A stretch of DNA of 64,000 bases, taken from contig NZ_JACYXE010000010.1 in assembly GCF_014857905.1 (NCBI RefSeq), positions 1-64,000 on the forward strand, in the 5' to 3' direction. Position numbers and translations under genes: made by a program. Every line of letters starts with the position of its first letter. Within the stretch, counting starts at the first letter, position 1. Source of the stretch: Agilicoccus flavus (GTDB taxonomy: Bacteria; Actinomycetota; Actinomycetes; Actinomycetales; Dermatophilaceae). Positions 1 through 8,418 of this stretch are shown here, piece by piece. The notes under the pieces were generated by a model. That model was not told the origin of the DNA, made no database searches, and saw only the letters and a program-made list of their open reading frames with translations.

Positions 1-2
1 CG

Positions 3-1469
3 TTCCACGGGTTCCGGTACGCGGAGGTCACGGGCTTTCCCGGGCAGCTCACCCCGGACGCGCTCGAGGCCGTCGTGGTCCACTCGGACATGCGGCGCAC
101 CGGGTGGTTCGAGTGCTCCGATCCGCTCGTGAACCATTTGGTGAGCAACTCGGTCTGGGGTCAGAAGGGCAACTTCCTCGACGTGCCGACCGACTGCCCC
201 CAGCGCGACGAGCGACTCGGGTGGACCGGCGACATCGCCGCCTACGCCGCGACCGCGAGCTACCAGTTCGACACGAGCGACTTCCTGCACAAGTGGCTCC
301 TCGACCTCGAGGTCGAGACGCGCGAGAACCCGAAGGGGTTCGTCCCGTTCGTCGTGCCCGACGTCCTCAAGCACGCGCACTTCCCGGCGGAGTTCGCCGA
401 GATGGCGGAGCAGTGGGGCGGGGCGACGGCCGTGTGGGGCGACGCCTCGGTCTGGGTGCCGGAGGCGCTGTGGCACGCCTACGGCGACCGCGACCGGCTC
501 GCGGCGCACTACCCCGGCATGGTCCTGCACCTCGAGTCCGTCGAGGCGGTGCTGTCCGAGTCGGGGCTGTGGGACACCGGCTTCCAGTTCGGCGACTGGC
601 TCGACCCCGACGCGTCCCCGCACGACCCGGCCGGGGCCAAGGCGGACAAGGGCGTCGTCGCCACCGCCTGCCTGTACCGCTCGGCCTCCTTCGCAGCGTT
701 CACCGCGCGCGAGCTCGGTCACGACGAGGACGCGGCCCGCTGGGAGGCCCTGGCGGCGCGGGTCCGCGAGGCGTTCAACGCCCACTACGTCCAGGCCGAC
801 GGGCGGATCACCTCCGACTGCGCGACGGTCTACGCCCTCGCGATCTGCTTCGGCCTGCTCGACGGCGACCGGCTCGCCGCCGCCGGCGACCGGCTGGCCC
901 AGGTCGTCGCGGACCGCGACTACGTCGTCACGACCGGCTTCGCGGGCACCCCGTTCGTCACCTGGGCCCTGTCGGAGACCGGGCACGTCGACGCCGCCTA
1001 CCGGCTCCTGCTCGAGAAGGCGTGCCCGAGCTGGCTCTACCCCGTGACGATGGGCGCCACCACGATCTGGGAGCGCTGGGACTCGATGCTCCCCGACGGC
1101 ACCATCAATCCCGGCGAGATGACGAGCTTCAACCACTACGCCCTCGGCGCCGTCGCCGACTGGCTCTACCAGGTCGTCGCCGGCCTCCGCCCCGCCGCGC
1201 CCGGCTACGCGGGAGTCCTGTTCAAGCCCACCCCCGGGCCCGGCCTCGACTGGGCCAAGGCCACTCTCGACTCCCCGCACGGCCGGATCGAGTGCGGCTG
1301 GCGCCGGGAGGGCGACGGCTACGTCGTCGACGTCGAGACGCCCGCCGGTGTCCCGACCCGGCTCGTCCTGCCCGACGGCACCGAACACGCCTGGGGTGAG
1401 GGCGAGACGGACGGCGGCGCCCGGTCGTTCACGAGCGGCCCCGCCGCGCCGGCGGCCGTGAGCGGCTGA
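3..1469 (+). CDS. alpha-L-rhamnosidase, GH78 (5' truncated)
   Basis: This is the C-terminal part of a glycoside hydrolase family 78 alpha-L-rhamnosidase, which releases terminal L-rhamnose from plant glycosides and polysaccharides by an inverting mechanism. The reading frame is open from the first bases of the window, so the N-terminal beta-sandwich domains lie upstream; about 488 residues are visible. Near the start it has DVPTDCPQRDERLGWTGD, the acidic signature at the front of the (alpha/alpha)6 barrel; later come WGDASVWVPEALW, TMGATTIWERWDSM and SFNHYALGAVADW, all typical of GH78, and then a short C-terminal beta domain (SPHGRIECGWRREG). It converges on the esterase operon. The rhamnose-type aldolase at 10074 and the LacI gene at 6093 fit the same pathway. 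No secretion signal can be judged because the start is missing. Confidence 0.93.
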   Translation, partial: FHGFRYAEVTGFPGQLTPDALEAVVVHSDMRRTGWFECSDPLVNHLVSNSVWGQKGNFLDVPTDCPQRDERLGWTGDIAAYAATASYQFDTSDFLHKWLLDLEVETRENPKGFVPFVVPDVLKHAHFPAEFAEMAEQWGGATAVWGDASVWVPEALWHAYGDRDRLAAHYPGMVLHLESVEAVLSESGLWDTGFQFGDWLDPDASPHDPAGAKADKGVVATACLYRSASFAAFTARELGHDEDAARWEALAARVREAFNAHYVQADGRITSDCATVYALAICFGLLDGDRLAAAGDRLAQVVADRDYVVTTGFAGTPFVTWALSETGHVDAAYRLLLEKACPSWLYPVTMGATTIWERWDSMLPDGTINPGEMTSFNHYALGAVADWLYQVVAGLRPAAPGYAGVLFKPTPGPGLDWAKATLDSPHGRIECGWRREGDGYVVDVETPAGVPTRLVLPDGTEHAWGEGETDGGARSFTSGPAAPAAVSG

Positions 1470-1493
1470 GGGGGCGACCCCCACGCGTGAGAG

Positions 1494-1523
1494 GGCCCCG
1501 CACCGGATCGCCGGTGCGGGGCC
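1494..1523. terminator. bidirectional hairpin terminator
   Basis: A 13-bp perfect stem (GGCCCCGCACCGG / CCGGTGCGGGGCC) with a 4-nt ATCG loop lies between two converging genes, 24 bp after the rhamnosidase stop and 16 bp before the esterase stop. There is no U-tract, as is common in actinobacterial terminators. Confidence 0.8.
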
Positions 1524-1539
1524 TGCGTCGGTCGCGGGC

Positions 1540-2535
1540 TCAGGAGCCGTCGTCGGCCAGGACGTCCGGGTCCCGGACGACGCGGGCGATCTCGTCGAGG
1601 GAGGCGTCGACCTCCGCGAACGCGGTCGTCCGGTTGAGGTGGCCGTGCACCATGCCCTCGCAGAGGCGGGTTCGCACGGGCCGTCCCGCCGCCCGCGCCG
1701 CTCGCGCGAACAGCTCCGCGCTCGTGCGCAGGTCGTCGTACTCGCAGGTGAGGACGAGGCTCGGGGGCAGGCCCGCGACCGCGGCCCGCGGCCCGGCGGG
1801 ATCGAGGTCGACGAACGCGAACCGGCGATCGACGTCGGGGTCGGTACCGAGGTAGTTGCCGGTGATCATGGTGGTGTCCGTCGGCAGGAAGCGCAGCATC
1901 CGCGGCAGCTCCGCCATGCGGGCCTGCAGCTCGGGGTCGAGCTCCCACGCGGCGTGCGCGACGGGGTAGGCGAGCACGAGCGCGGCGGGGGCGGGGCCCC
2001 CGGACGCGACGAGCTCGCGCGCCGCCGACAGCGACAGCGCCCCGCCGGCGCTCGCACCACCGAGCACGATCCGGTCGGGGGCGATCCCCAGCTCCGCGGC
2101 CTGCTCGCGCGTCCACGTGAAGGCCCGCATCACCTGCCGGTGGGGAACGGGGAACGTCACCGCGGGGACGAGTGAGTAGTCGACCGACACGACGACCCCG
2201 CCGGTGCGGGCGACGATCTCGCGTGCGACACCGTCGGCCTCGGGCATGTCGAGGTCACCGCCCATGAACGCCCCGCCGTGCACCCACACGAGGCCGGGGC
2301 GGACGCCGCCCGATGCCGCGCCACCGTCCTCGGGCTCGTAGACCCGCACCCGGACGTCCCGCCCGGGCGCGGACAGCGTCACCTCTCGGGTGGCCGCGGC
2401 CGGGAGGGGCCGCCCACCGGGCGGCTCCTCCTCCCACGTCGCGAACGCGGCCCGCGCGGCCGGATCCTCGATCATCGTCCAGTCGAGCCCCGCGAGGGCG
2501 GGCAGCCGCTCGGCGAGGTGGGGGTGCAACGGCAT
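1540..2535 (-). CDS. alpha/beta hydrolase, hormone-sensitive lipase-type esterase
   Basis: 331 residues. It is a carboxylesterase of the hormone-sensitive lipase (family IV) group. Visible marks are the oxyanion-hole HGG motif (VWVHGGAFMGG, about residues 84-93), the nucleophile elbow GGASAGG with Ser162, and downstream acid and base candidates in CEYDD (about 264-268) and VHGH (His297). The ATG at 2535 is preceded by AGGAGG at a good distance. It is the last gene of an operon read leftwards after the GH1 gene (26 bp gap) and the transporter. In that setting it could remove acyl groups from acylated plant glycosides, or simply detoxify esters; the substrate is inferred only from neighbours. 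It ends against a shared terminator with the rhamnosidase gene. Confidence 0.9.
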   Translation of the reverse strand: MPLHPHLAERLPALAGLDWTMIEDPAARAAFATWEEEPPGGRPLPAAATREVTLSAPGRDVRVRVYEPEDGGAASGGVRPGLVWVHGGAFMGGDLDMPEADGVAREIVARTGGVVVSVDYSLVPAVTFPVPHRQVMRAFTWTREQAAELGIAPDRIVLGGASAGGALSLSAARELVASGGPAPAALVLAYPVAHAAWELDPELQARMAELPRMLRFLPTDTTMITGNYLGTDPDVDRRFAFVDLDPAGPRAAVAGLPPSLVLTCEYDDLRTSAELFARAARAAGRPVRTRLCEGMVHGHLNRTTAFAEVDASLDEIARVVRDPDVLADDGS

Positions 2536-2561
2536 GACGTCCTCCTGGGGTCGGGGTGGCC

Positions 2562-3845
2562 TCAGCCCTGCAGGGCGGCGCCGTTGGTGCGGGCGATCTC
2601 GCCGAGGCGGTAGGCGCTCGGTTTCGGGGTGCGCTGCTGCGTGGCGCGTTCGACCTCGATGAGCCCGAAGTGGGGACGGTAGCCGAAGACCCACTCGAAG
2701 TTGTCGAAGGCCGACCAGGCCGTGTACCCGCGCACGTCGATGCCGTCGGCGAGGCACTCCGCGACCGCCGACACGGCGGCGTCGAAGTAGGCCACGCGCT
2801 GGGTGTCGTCGTCGGTGGCGAGGCCGTTCTCGGTCACCCACACGGGCACCTGCGCGATGCGCCAGGCCTCGCGGACCGTCGTCTCGATGCCGCGGGGGTA
2901 GATCTCCTCGCCCATCGTGTTCACCACGGCGTCCTCGGGCGCGGGCGCGAGGCCGTCGGCGTCGAAGACGGTGCGACCGTACGTCTGGATCCCCACGACG
3001 TCGTCGCCGCGGGTGTCGAGCAGGAAGCGCTCGTTGACCGCCTCGCGCACGGCGTCGGCGCGACCCTCGCCGCCGGGCGCCGCCTGGATGTCGGAGTTCG
3101 CGAGCGTCCAGCCGACGAGCAGGTCGGGACGGTGGGCCTTGATGGCGTCGCGGCCGGCGTGGTGGGCGGCGAGCTTCGTGGCGTACCCCTCCTGCGACGC
3201 CGTGAACTGGAAGGGCGCCACCCGGCGCGGGTCGATGCCGAGGGCTTTGCCGGCGGCCACCCACATGGGGGCGTGCGCCCGGGCCTCGGGGGACCCGTCG
3301 ACGACGCCCATCGCCGACAGGAGGAACGGCAGGTTCGGCTCGTTGAGCGTGAAGGCGGCGCCGAGGTGCTCGCCGAGGCGCTCGGTGACGACGTCGCAGT
3401 ACCGGGCGAACCGATCCGGCGTCCCGGCGTCCTCCCAGCCGCCGGCCGCGAGCAGCCAGCGGGGCGAGACGAAGTGGTGGAAGGTGACCGCCGGCGTCAC
3501 CCCGTTCGCCTCGCAGGCGAGCATCATCCGGCGGTAGTGCTCGATCGCGGCGGAGGAGAACCGGCCCGGCTCTGGCTCGATGCGCGCCCACTCGAGGGAG
3601 AAGCGGTAGGTGTCGAAGCCGAGGTCCGCGATGAGTGCGATGTCGTCGGCGAACCGGTGGTAGTGGTCGATGGCGTCGCCGGACGGCTCCGCGAAGATCG
3701 TCCCCTCGAGGTGCTCGAGGAACCACACGTCGCTGTTGACGTTGTCGCCCTCGACCTGGTGGCCGGCGGTGGCCACGCCCCAGCGGAAGCCGGTGGGGAA
3801 GACGGTCTGCGCGCCCGTGGCGGCCCGGGAGTCGGTGGTCGTCAT
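2562..3845 (-). CDS. beta-glucosidase, glycoside hydrolase family 1
   Basis: 427 residues, near the usual GH1 length. GH1 enzymes are retaining beta-glycosidases with a TIM barrel. The general acid/base sits in TLNEPN (Glu169) and the nucleophile in VTENG (Glu339); the N-terminal FPTGFRWGVATAGHQVEG is the usual GH1 entry sequence. No signal peptide is visible, so it probably acts in the cytoplasm on glycosides imported by the adjacent MFS carrier 13 bp upstream. Aryl-beta-glucosides or rutinose-like disaccharides are plausible substrates given the neighbouring rhamnosidase, but that is inference. Confidence 0.95.
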   Translation of the reverse strand: MTTTDSRAATGAQTVFPTGFRWGVATAGHQVEGDNVNSDVWFLEHLEGTIFAEPSGDAIDHYHRFADDIALIADLGFDTYRFSLEWARIEPEPGRFSSAAIEHYRRMMLACEANGVTPAVTFHHFVSPRWLLAAGGWEDAGTPDRFARYCDVVTERLGEHLGAAFTLNEPNLPFLLSAMGVVDGSPEARAHAPMWVAAGKALGIDPRRVAPFQFTASQEGYATKLAAHHAGRDAIKAHRPDLLVGWTLANSDIQAAPGGEGRADAVREAVNERFLLDTRGDDVVGIQTYGRTVFDADGLAPAPEDAVVNTMGEEIYPRGIETTVREAWRIAQVPVWVTENGLATDDDTQRVAYFDAAVSAVAECLADGIDVRGYTAWSAFDNFEWVFGYRPHFGLIEVERATQQRTPKPSAYRLGEIARTNGAALQG

Positions 3846-3858
3846 GATGTCGATCCTT

Positions 3859-5205
3859 TCAGCGCACGCCGCGGACGCGGAACACGGTCAGGGCGCCGAT
3901 GGCGCACAGGACGGCGGCGCCGCCCCAGAGGAGGAGGTAGTTGTGGCCGGCGCCCATCGCGAGCACCGCGGGGGCGAGCGCCGGGACGATGATGTTCGGC
4001 AGGCTGAGCGCGAGCTGGAACACGGCCATGTCCTTGCCGGCGTCGCGGGCGTCGGGCAGGACGGCGGCGCACAGGGCGAGGTCGACGGTGAGGTACATGG
4101 CCTGCCCCATCGCGAAGATCAGCCAGGCGACGAGGAACTGGGTGAAGGTTGTCGACGTGGCCGCGACGACGAGGGCGATCGCCATGAGGATCGCGGCGAG
4201 CGCGACGAACGGCTTGCGGCGGCCGAGCTTGTCCGACAGCCAGCCCGAGACGGTGAAGAAGAGGATGCTCACCGGAGCGCTCGCCAGCGACAGCGTGCCC
4301 GCGCTCGCGCCCGCCTGGGCGATGGGCAGGTTCAGGCCGTCCATGAGGTAGAAGATGAAGAAGGAGAACATCGCCGTCATCGCGATACCGGCGAGGAAGC
4401 GGGAGAACCACGCCCACGCGAAGTCGGGGTGGCGGCGGGGGCTGACGACCATCCCCGAGAACATGGCCCGCAGGTCCAGGGGCGGGACGTCGGCCGCCGC
4501 CTTGACCGGGTCCTTGTACATGACGAGCAGCGGGATCGTCGTGAGGGCCGCGAGCAGGACCGGCACGACCATGAGCGCGACCGGGATGCCGACGAGGGCC
4601 GCCGCGAGGTAGGAGCCCGCCGACATCGCGAGGGCACCGAACATGCCCATGAGGCCCATGACGCGGGCGCGCAGCCGGTCCGGCACCCCCTCGACGGGGA
4701 TGACCGCGTAGGTGCTGAAGGCGTTCTGCGCGGCGACGATCCCGATGACGTAGGCGAACGTGATGAGGGCGAACGAGTCCGTCGAGCCGATGACGGCCAT
4801 CGACAGGAGCGCGACGACCAGGCTGCCGAGGATCCACGGGCGGCGACGGCCGAAGCGGCTCGTCGTCCGGTCCGACAGGGCGCCGCCGAGGGGGATCGTC
4901 ACGAGCATGACGAGCGCGCTCAGCGACACGGCGCGGCCGAAGACGGCCTCTTTCTGACCCGGGTCGATGGACGCGATGCGCAGCGACAGGGCCGTGTTGA
5001 CCGTGAGCATCATGATGTACATCCCGAGCCCCGCGACGAGGACGAGGGCGACGGTGCGCCGCACGCTGCGGGGAGCCGCGGGGTCGACGTCGTGGTGGGC
5101 CTCGTCGCGCAGGGCGGTGGCGGGGCCGGCGGCCGTCCCCGGGGCCAGGTCGCCCGGTTCGGGGTCCCGTGGGGAGCGGGGTGGGAGTGCCGTCGTGTCG
5201 CTCAT
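3859..5205 (-). CDS. MFS sugar transporter (GPH/glycoside permease-like)
   Basis: 448 residues from the ATG at 5205; the frame is open further upstream, but that stretch is GC-biased intergenic sequence and the chosen ATG has a GAGGAC-type Shine-Dalgarno about 10 nt before it. About twelve hydrophobic segments follow a hydrophilic N-terminus of about 50 residues. The loop SDRTTSRFGRRRPWI and its C-terminal counterpart SDKLGRRKPF are the two duplicated MFS loop motifs; the RFGRRRPW form is common in glycoside and disaccharide permeases. It is the first gene of the transporter / GH1 / esterase operon and probably brings the glucoside into the cell. Specificity cannot be read from the sequence. 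Confidence 0.9.
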   Translation of the reverse strand: MSDTTALPPRSPRDPEPGDLAPGTAAGPATALRDEAHHDVDPAAPRSVRRTVALVLVAGLGMYIMMLTVNTALSLRIASIDPGQKEAVFGRAVSLSALVMLVTIPLGGALSDRTTSRFGRRRPWILGSLVVALLSMAVIGSTDSFALITFAYVIGIVAAQNAFSTYAVIPVEGVPDRLRARVMGLMGMFGALAMSAGSYLAAALVGIPVALMVVPVLLAALTTIPLLVMYKDPVKAAADVPPLDLRAMFSGMVVSPRRHPDFAWAWFSRFLAGIAMTAMFSFFIFYLMDGLNLPIAQAGASAGTLSLASAPVSILFFTVSGWLSDKLGRRKPFVALAAILMAIALVVAATSTTFTQFLVAWLIFAMGQAMYLTVDLALCAAVLPDARDAGKDMAVFQLALSLPNIIVPALAPAVLAMGAGHNYLLLWGGAAVLCAIGALTVFRVRGVR

Positions 5206-5309
5206 GGAAGGAGTCCTCGTCGCTGAGGTGCCCCGCGGGGCCGTCGCCGGGTGCCGCCCGGCCGGTTCGGCGCCGCCGCGGCGCCTGGGGTCGACCGTAG
5301 ACGAACATC

Positions 5310-5322
5310 TTCCAGATTGGAA
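5310..5322. promoter_or_regulatory. inverted repeat, candidate regulator site
   Basis: TTCCA-GAT-TGGAA, a perfect 5-bp inverted repeat in an unusually AT-rich island between the divergent transporter operon (start 5205) and tetR gene (start 5378). It could be the operator of the TetR protein or part of the transporter promoter. Confidence 0.4.
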
Positions 5323-5326
5323 TAAA

Positions 5327-5340
5327 TTGAATCGATGAAA
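5327..5340. promoter_or_regulatory. candidate LacI-family operator upstream of the transporter operon
   Basis: TTGAATCGATGAAA has a CG centre flanked by A/T-rich arms like LacI-family operators and closely resembles TTGAAACGATTCAT at 10016 (shared TTGAA-CGAT core). The arms are imperfect here. It lies about 120 bp upstream of the transporter start. Confidence 0.45.
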
Positions 5341-5365
5341 CTCAAGAGGCGGGTCGGCCCGCTGG

Positions 5366-5371
5366 TAGCGT
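5366..5371 (+). promoter_or_regulatory. -10 element TAGCGT, leaderless tetR mRNA
   Basis: TAGCGT ends 6 nt before the ATG at 5378, placing the expected transcription start on or next to the start codon. Confidence 0.55.
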
Positions 5372-5377
5372 GAGCGC

Positions 5378-6067
5378 ATGGCCGTGGCGACGTCGGGGGA
5401 GTCCGAGGAGTCCTCGGACGAGGGATCCGGGTCCGTCCGGACTCGGGCCGGGGGCCGCCGGGGGCCGTACGCCACGGGGGAGCGCACCCGGGCCGCCCTC
5501 GTCGAGACCGCTCTGCACCTCTTCGCCGAGCAGGGCTTCCAGCGCCTCTCGCTGCGGCAGATCGCGGAGCTGCTCGGGACGAGTCACACGGTGCTGCGCC
5601 ACCACTTCGGCACCAAGGAGCACCTGCTCGCCGCCGTCCTCGAGTCGCGGACCGACGACGAGGCGCCGCAGCGCGACGACCTCGTCCGGCGAGACGGGTT
5701 CCTCGCCGCGCTCCCGCAGGTCCTGGCCTCCCACTCGCAGCGGCGCGGGGTGATCGGCCTCGACACGGTGATGCGGGTCGAGGCGCTCGACGCGTCCCAC
5801 CCGGCGCACGACCTCGTCCGCCGGCAGGGGCGCGAGTTCCGCGAGCAGGTGACCGAGGCGCTGACCGCCGAGCGGGACGCGGGGCGCCTGCGCGCCGACC
5901 TCGACCCGGCGGCGCTCGCGCCGCTCGTGACGGCCCTGGTCAGCGGCCTGCAGACGGCGTGGCTCGAGGACCCGGAGCAGGACATGGCCGCGCACGCCCG
6001 GACGTTCGTCGACCTCCTGCGGGCGGATCCCGCCGAGGGGCCCGGCCGCCCGAGCGAGCAGAGGTGA
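5378..6067 (+). CDS. TetR/AcrR family transcriptional regulator
   Basis: 229 residues. A 30-residue acidic, disordered N-terminus precedes the TetR helix-turn-helix (TRAALVETALHLFAEQGF, then LSLRQIAELLG, then LRHHFGTKEHLL, about residues 36-82). The C-terminal ligand domain is variable, so the inducer is unknown. It is divergent from the transporter/GH1/esterase operon, the common arrangement for a local repressor; the inverted repeat at 5310 lies between them. The ATG at 5378 is chosen because of the -10 box 6 nt upstream. It converges on lacI with a 25 bp gap. Confidence 0.92.
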   Translation: MAVATSGESEESSDEGSGSVRTRAGGRRGPYATGERTRAALVETALHLFAEQGFQRLSLRQIAELLGTSHTVLRHHFGTKEHLLAAVLESRTDDEAPQRDDLVRRDGFLAALPQVLASHSQRRGVIGLDTVMRVEALDASHPAHDLVRRQGREFREQVTEALTAERDAGRLRADLDPAALAPLVTALVSGLQTAWLEDPEQDMAAHARTFVDLLRADPAEGPGRPSEQR

Positions 6068-6092
6068 CCCGACCGTAGGCTCCGCGGCCCGG

Positions 6093-7115
6093 TCAGGGCC
6101 GGGGAGCGGGGCCCGTCGACTCGCGCACGACGAGCGTGGGCGAGAAGCGCACCTGCCGCGCGGCCGGCCGCCGGCCGGGCTCGGCGTCGAGCTGGGCGTA
6201 GAGGAGTTCGGCGCCGGCCTGGCCGATGGCGTGGGCGGGCTGACCGATCGACGTGAGCGGCACCGTCGTCGTGGAGGCGAACGCGATGTCGTCGAAGCCG
6301 ACGATCGACAGGTCCTCGGGAATCCGCCGCCCCTCCGCCACGAGCGCGTTGAGGATGCCGATGGCGACGAGGTCGTTCGCCGCGAAGACGGCCGTCGGCC
6401 ACGCCCCCGGGGCCAGCGCGGCGAGCCGGGCACCGATCTCCCGCCCGGCGCCCACGGTGAGCCCGGTCGTCGGCACGTGCTCGGTCCGGCCCCCGGCGGC
6501 CCGCATGCCGCCCGTGAACCCCGCGAGCCGGTCCTGCACCTGCTGCAGGCCCTCCGGGCCGCCGACGAACCACGTGTCGCGGTGCCCCAGTTCGGCGAGG
6601 TGCTCGGCCGCGAGTCGCCCACCCGCGACGTCGTCGACCGAGACGGACGAGACGGCGAAGGCGGGCAGGTGTCGGTCGAGGACGACGACCGGGATGTCGA
6701 GGCGCTCGAACCCGCTGAGATCGGGCAGCTCCCCGCGCGTGGGGGTGACGAGGACGCCGCGCACCCGCTGCTGCTCGAACAGCTCGAGGTAGCGGGCCTC
6801 GCGCCGGGGGTCCTCCGCGCTGTTGCCGAGCAGGACGGAATCGCCGAACCCCTCGACCGTGTCCTCGACCCCGCGGGCCAGGTCGGTGAAGAACGGGTTC
6901 CCGGCGTCGATGACGACGAGGCCGATGGCCCGGCTGGAGCCCGAGCGCAGGTGGCGGGCGGCCTCGTTGCGGACGAAGCCGAGCCGGTCGATGGCCGCGA
7001 GGACCCGGACCCGGGTCGCCTCCGCGACGACGTCGGGCCGGTTGAGGACGTTGGACACCGTGCCCACGGACACGCCCGCCGCCCGGGCCACGTCCTTGAC
7101 GCTCGTCGTGCTCAC
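6093..7115 (-). CDS. LacI family transcriptional regulator
   Basis: 340 residues, the standard LacI length. The N-terminal helix-turn-helix is classical (VKDVARAAGVSVGTVSNVLNRP), followed by the hinge helix region (RNEAARHLRSGSSRAIGLVV) and a periplasmic-binding-protein-like sugar sensor domain. FVRNEAARHLRSG matches LacI proteins from actinobacterial glycoside operons. Its likely targets are the similar operator sequences at 5327 (transporter operon) and 10016 (rhamnose-type aldolase), making it the candidate repressor of a rhamnoside/glucoside regulon. The start ATG follows a weak purine-rich stretch. Confidence 0.94.
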   Translation of the reverse strand: MSTTSVKDVARAAGVSVGTVSNVLNRPDVVAEATRVRVLAAIDRLGFVRNEAARHLRSGSSRAIGLVVIDAGNPFFTDLARGVEDTVEGFGDSVLLGNSAEDPRREARYLELFEQQRVRGVLVTPTRGELPDLSGFERLDIPVVVLDRHLPAFAVSSVSVDDVAGGRLAAEHLAELGHRDTWFVGGPEGLQQVQDRLAGFTGGMRAAGGRTEHVPTTGLTVGAGREIGARLAALAPGAWPTAVFAANDLVAIGILNALVAEGRRIPEDLSIVGFDDIAFASTTTVPLTSIGQPAHAIGQAGAELLYAQLDAEPGRRPAARQVRFSPTLVVRESTGPAPRP

Positions 7116-7267
7116 CTGCTCATCACACCCTCATTGTCCCGCACGCCGGGCGGGGTCCGCTCGTGACCGGCGGCGACGGGCAAGGCCGCCGGCCTCGCCC
7201 GGGGCCCGCTCGCCGCCGACGCCGCCGCCGCCGACGTTCGCGGCTCGCGCTCTCGCGCGCGGCGGGC

Positions 7268-7425
7268 GCGCCCCGCGCCGTCCCATCCCGCGCCGGTCCA
7301 TCCCGCGCCGGTCCCGCCCTGTCCGCGCCGCCCCGCGCCGGTCCCGCCCGTTCGGTCCGCCCGGTCCAGCCCCGTGCGGTCTACTCCGCGCCGTCCCGCC
7401 CGTCCGGTCCACCCCGCCGACCGGT
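7268..7425. repeat. degenerate tandem repeat, CCCGCGCCGGTCC-like
   Basis: About ten imperfect, directly repeated 10-15 nt units built from CCCGCGCCGGTCC and shorter variants such as CCCGCCCGTCCGGTCC. The strand is extremely C-rich and almost free of A. No protein-like frame is seen. Confidence 0.65.
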
Positions 7426-7448
7426 GTCGATCGGCCCCTGGCAAGATC

Positions 7449-7466
7449 GGTAACGTTGTGGTTACC
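7449..7466. promoter_or_regulatory. palindromic operator, probable ArsR site
   Basis: GGTAAC-GTTGTG-GTTACC, a perfect 6-bp inverted repeat with a 6-bp spacer, ends 7 nt before the arsR start. Its position over the promoter fits autoregulation by the ArsR protein. Confidence 0.6.
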
Positions 7467-7473
7467 TAATCGG

Positions 7474-7845
7474 ATGGATGTCTTCGAGGCGATCGCCGAC
7501 CCCGTGCGGCGGGCCATCCTGACCCGGGTGGCGGCCGAGGGGCCGACGCGCGTCGTCGACCTCGCGGCCGACCACGACGTGTCGCGCCCCGCGGTCAGCC
7601 GCCACCTGCGCGTGCTCTCGGAGGCGGGGTTGCTCCGGGTCGAGGCCCGTGGCCGGGAGCGGCGCTATCGCCTCGCCGACGACGGCCTGGCGCCGGTCCG
7701 GGACTGGCTGTCCGGCCTGCGGACCGCGCGGCCCCCCATCGCCGCCGACCGACTCGACGCGCTCGACCTCGAGGTCAGGCGCACCACCCGCGAAAGCCGC
7801 CCGGTCGGCCGGGCCGGCACGAACCGACAGGAGCACAGCGCATGA
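7474..7845 (+). CDS. ArsR/SmtB family regulator (SRPBCC-associated type)
   Basis: 123 residues. Winged helix-turn-helix of the ArsR group: DVFEAIADPVRRAILTRVA at the start, then VVDLAADHDVSRPAVSRHLRVLSEAGLLRVEARGR with the recognition helix. It lacks the CxC metal-binding motif of arsenic sensors, so it is probably not a metal sensor. ArsR proteins of this shape are usually paired with an AHSA1/SRPBCC protein, as here, where the stop overlaps the next start (ATGA). The ATG at 7474 is chosen because it directly follows the palindrome at 7449. Confidence 0.92.
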   Translation: MDVFEAIADPVRRAILTRVAAEGPTRVVDLAADHDVSRPAVSRHLRVLSEAGLLRVEARGRERRYRLADDGLAPVRDWLSGLRTARPPIAADRLDALDLEVRRTTRESRPVGRAGTNRQEHSA

Positions 7846-8342
7846 GCGACGTCACCGCCCGCCGCGAACCCATCGACGGCGCCGAGCATCTCGCGTGGAC
7901 CCGGACCTTCGCCGCGCCGATCGACGACGTGTGGGCCGCGGTCACCGAGCCCGAGCGGATGGAACGATGGATCGGGACCTGGGAGGGGGATCCCGCCTCC
8001 GGCCGGGTCACCTTCCGGATGACCGCCGAGGGCGAGGATGCGCCGCCGGAGCCGACCGTCATCGACGTCTGCGAGCCGCCGACCCGCCTCCGGGTACACA
8101 TCGACGCCGACGGGCCGAGCTCGGCGTGGACCCTCGACCTCGCGCTGTCCGAGGAGCGCGGCGTCACGACCCTCCGCTTCGCCCAGCTGCTCACCGCCGA
8201 CGTGCCCGTCGACATGGTCGGCCCGGGCTGGGAGTACTACCTCGACCGCCTCGCCGCGGTCTTCGGGGGCCGCGACGTCGCCGAGGTGGCCTGGAGCGAC
8301 TACGAACCGCTCATGGCCGACTACTCCCGGCGGGTGGGCTGA
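7842..8342 (+). CDS. SRPBCC/AHSA1 domain protein
   Basis: 166 residues. The START/SRPBCC fold is recognisable from TFAAPIDDVWAAVTEPERMERWIGTWEGDP at the N-terminus, the central VIDVCEPPTRLRV and a long C-terminal helix with GWEYYLDRLAAV. Proteins of this type bind hydrophobic ligands or resemble the Hsp90 activator Aha1; the ligand here is unknown. It overlaps arsR by 4 nt, so the two are translationally coupled and probably form a small ligand-responsive operon. Confidence 0.9.
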   Translation: MSDVTARREPIDGAEHLAWTRTFAAPIDDVWAAVTEPERMERWIGTWEGDPASGRVTFRMTAEGEDAPPEPTVIDVCEPPTRLRVHIDADGPSSAWTLDLALSEERGVTTLRFAQLLTADVPVDMVGPGWEYYLDRLAAVFGGRDVAEVAWSDYEPLMADYSRRVG

Positions 8343-8418
8343 CGGACGCGCGCGGCTCGGAGCTGCCGGCCGGCCTATTCGTTGGGGGGGAGACCGGACC
8401 TCGGTTCGAACGGAGCAA

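Larger units (their letters stand above)
7116..7473. other. 358-bp gene-free stretch between lacI and arsR
   Basis: Divergent promoter region for lacI (left) and arsR (right). Its middle is a degenerate tandem repeat (7268-7425) and its right end carries the palindrome at 7449. The open frames crossing it are low-complexity Arg/Pro/Gly shadows; I see no gene. Confidence 0.7.
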
